20,902 bases of DNA, from contig DASXBJ010000004.1 of the NCBI GenBank assembly GCA_036491755.1, forward strand, positions 1-20,902, in the 5' to 3' direction. A program made the translations under genes and the position numbers. Each line of letters starts with the position of its first letter. Positions within the stretch are counted from its first letter, which is position 1. Positions 19,729-20,902 of the stretch are shown piece after piece. The stretch is from DASXBJ01 sp036491755 (lineage in GTDB: Bacteria > Chloroflexota > Dormibacteria > Dormibacterales > Dormibacteraceae). The notes beneath the pieces were generated by a model. That model was given only the letters and a program-made list of their open reading frames with translations. It was not told the DNA's origin and did not search any database.

Positions 19729-20902
19729 ATGGCTCGCCGGCTGATCGTTCTGGTCGTCGTCGTGGTCGTGGCCGGTTGTGGCGTCCCGAGCCCGACGTCA
19801 GCAGTAAGCCCGACGTCAGCGGTAAGCCCCACGTCAGCGGTAAGCACGTCCGCATCCATGCCTCCGACTCCTACAGGACTTCCAACGCCGAACCGAGCGA
19901 CAGCCTCCACTACCTTGCGATTCGCGGCCCTGACCGCAACCCAGACTCCAGGCGCATGGGACGGCGTAGTTGTCGCAGGCCTCGACGGGACGATTTACAA
20001 CCAGGCGTCCTTCAAACCGCTGCCTTCTCCTGACAGCGGCTGCGGTGGCACCGCCCTACTGCCCCCGTCCGCGTACATCGTTCAGGATCGGGTGTATTTT
20101 GCGGATGGAACCGGCACCATCCGAAGCCTCGGCATATCCGGATCACCTACGACGGTCGCGCAGTTTCCTCTCATATCGACCCAACAGTTGCTGTCGTTTG
20201 CGGTCAGCCCCGATGGCAAACAGGTCCTGGCGACGATCGCCACACTCCCGGCAGGACCGACAGGAGCAGCGACCTGCCGGGGCGAAGCGACGAGCGGCGA
20301 CAGCAACTACTACTACGACGTGTTCAGCGCGACCTCTGGAGGGTCCAGCACGAGCTTGTCACATCAGACGATTCCGGCCAACTCGTTAGCAAACCACCTC
20401 GCGCTGCCGGTGGTCGAGCTCGACGGTTGGAGCGCCCGTGGGCCGTTCGGCAGCAAGCCGTCGGGGTTTGCCGCCGGCCCCTGGATTCCGTCCTGCATCG
20501 GCCTATGCCGGTGGGCGGATGCCGGCAATGGTGGCCTCTGGCTCCTCGATCCCGATACCGGCGCCCCGTTGCGGGTCGCCGATGCTGATTGCCGCACCTA
20601 CGACGTGCTCGCGGCCGGCGACTACCTCTGCCAGGACAACAACGAGCGGTTCTATGTCAAACAGGTAAACGGTACGTGGCGGTGGACCATCGGCTGCACG
20701 GTTGGCGCGTGCTTCGTTAACGGAGGTTTTCTAGCACCTGACACCAATCAAATGCTCACGCAGCAGCCGCATAACACTGATCCCGGTGCGACCACCATAG
20801 TCCTGGGTCAGGATCAGAGTCGCGTGCTGATTGGAGGACAGTTCAAACCCGACGGATGGTTCGACAACACAACGGTAGCGGGCGACACTGACCTCCGGCT
20901 CG
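19729..20902 (+). CDS. Putative lipoprotein with propeller-like domain, 3' end outside the window
   Basis: Open frame from ATG 19729 to the window edge: 391 codons without a stop. The signal peptide MARRLIVLVVVVVVAGC has lipobox VAGC (Cys17), so it is predicted to be anchored outside the membrane. A low-complexity linker SPTSAV x3 follows, then a Thr/Pro-rich spacer to about residue 65. The remainder has short beta-repeat signatures: VYFADGTGTIRSLG, FAVSPDGKQVLATI and GLWLLDPDTGA. The last closely matches GLWLVDPTSGA in the lipoprotein upstream of ssrA, suggesting related folds. Several cysteines suggest disulfides. Codon use looks less strictly GC-biased than in the housekeeping operon. Function unknown; the start lacks an obvious ribosome binding site. 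Confidence 0.7.
   Translation, partial: MARRLIVLVVVVVVAGCGVPSPTSAVSPTSAVSPTSAVSTSASMPPTPTGLPTPNRATASTTLRFAALTATQTPGAWDGVVVAGLDGTIYNQASFKPLPSPDSGCGGTALLPPSAYIVQDRVYFADGTGTIRSLGISGSPTTVAQFPLISTQQLLSFAVSPDGKQVLATIATLPAGPTGAATCRGEATSGDSNYYYDVFSATSGGSSTSLSHQTIPANSLANHLALPVVELDGWSARGPFGSKPSGFAAGPWIPSCIGLCRWADAGNGGLWLLDPDTGAPLRVADADCRTYDVLAAGDYLCQDNNERFYVKQVNGTWRWTIGCTVGACFVNGGFLAPDTNQMLTQQPHNTDPGATTIVLGQDQSRVLIGGQFKPDGWFDNTTVAGDTDLRL
19789..19842 (+). repeat. Three tandem 18-base repeats coding for SPTSAV
   Basis: Three consecutive near-identical 18-base units (AGCCCGACGTCAGCRGTA type, with one to two substitutions) lie just after the lipobox cysteine codon of the right-hand lipoprotein. Each encodes Ser-Pro-Thr-Ser-Ala-Val. 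The in-frame unit length means copy-number change would lengthen or shorten the surface linker without a frameshift. Confidence 0.85.

Noticed and set aside
1..20902. CRISPR arrays, insertion sequences, transposases or prophage genes
   Set aside because: No regularly spaced repeats, transposase or phage motifs were seen on either strand.

Overview
This is a GC-rich bacterial chromosome segment. It is dominated by a long, tightly packed housekeeping gene string on the + strand. The best guess for the source is a Chloroflexota-like or Candidatus Dormibacterota-like soil bacterium. The clues are FtsA present (most Actinobacteria lack it), the ftsZ-pgeF-yggS-yggT-ileS-lspA-rluD order typical of Gram-positive-type lineages, a Gram-positive/actinobacterial-type LexA box, a eukaryote-like IleRS, many GTG/TTG starts and lipoproteins with lipoboxes. 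The taxonomic placement is inference.

Layout: (1) 1-177, minus: 5' end of a DUF222/13E12-type HNH endonuclease-like gene, preceded by a near-ideal SOS promoter whose spacer is a LexA box. (2) 441-12970, plus: ftsA, ftsZ, nrdR, pgeF, yggS, yggT, ileS, lspA, rluD, gmk, coaBC, priA. Most junctions overlap or have gaps of a few bases, so this looks like one large transcription unit. (3) 12995-15279, plus: a PPOX/FMN split-barrel protein, def, fmt and smpB. (4) 15290-16730, minus: an R2lox-like dimetal oxidase followed by a GNAT acetyltransferase, convergent with smpB across a perfect hairpin. (5) 16797-19049, plus: a large lipoprotein with a seven-repeat Vgb-like propeller. (6) 19099-19475, plus: the tmRNA gene ssrA with its own promoter. 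(7) 19729-end, plus: a second, partial lipoprotein.

Functional logic: FtsA and FtsZ form the division ring. PgeF, YggS and YggT are the usual division-cluster companions. NrdR controls dNTP supply. Gmk, CoaBC, IleS, RluD, Def and Fmt cover nucleotide, cofactor and translation needs. LspA matures lipoproteins such as the two at the right end. SmpB and ssrA together form the trans-translation system, although they sit about 3.8 kb apart. SepF and DivIVA are missing from their usual slots between yggS and ileS.

No prophage, insertion sequence, CRISPR array or evident new multi-gene system was seen. The most notable points are the LexA-controlled leaderless promoter, the altered HIGH motif of IleRS (A-x-H-H), the R2lox-like protein with both cross-link residues retained, two genes that appear to need CTG starts, a DEEG-box PriA, and ssrA lying between two lipoprotein genes that share a motif.
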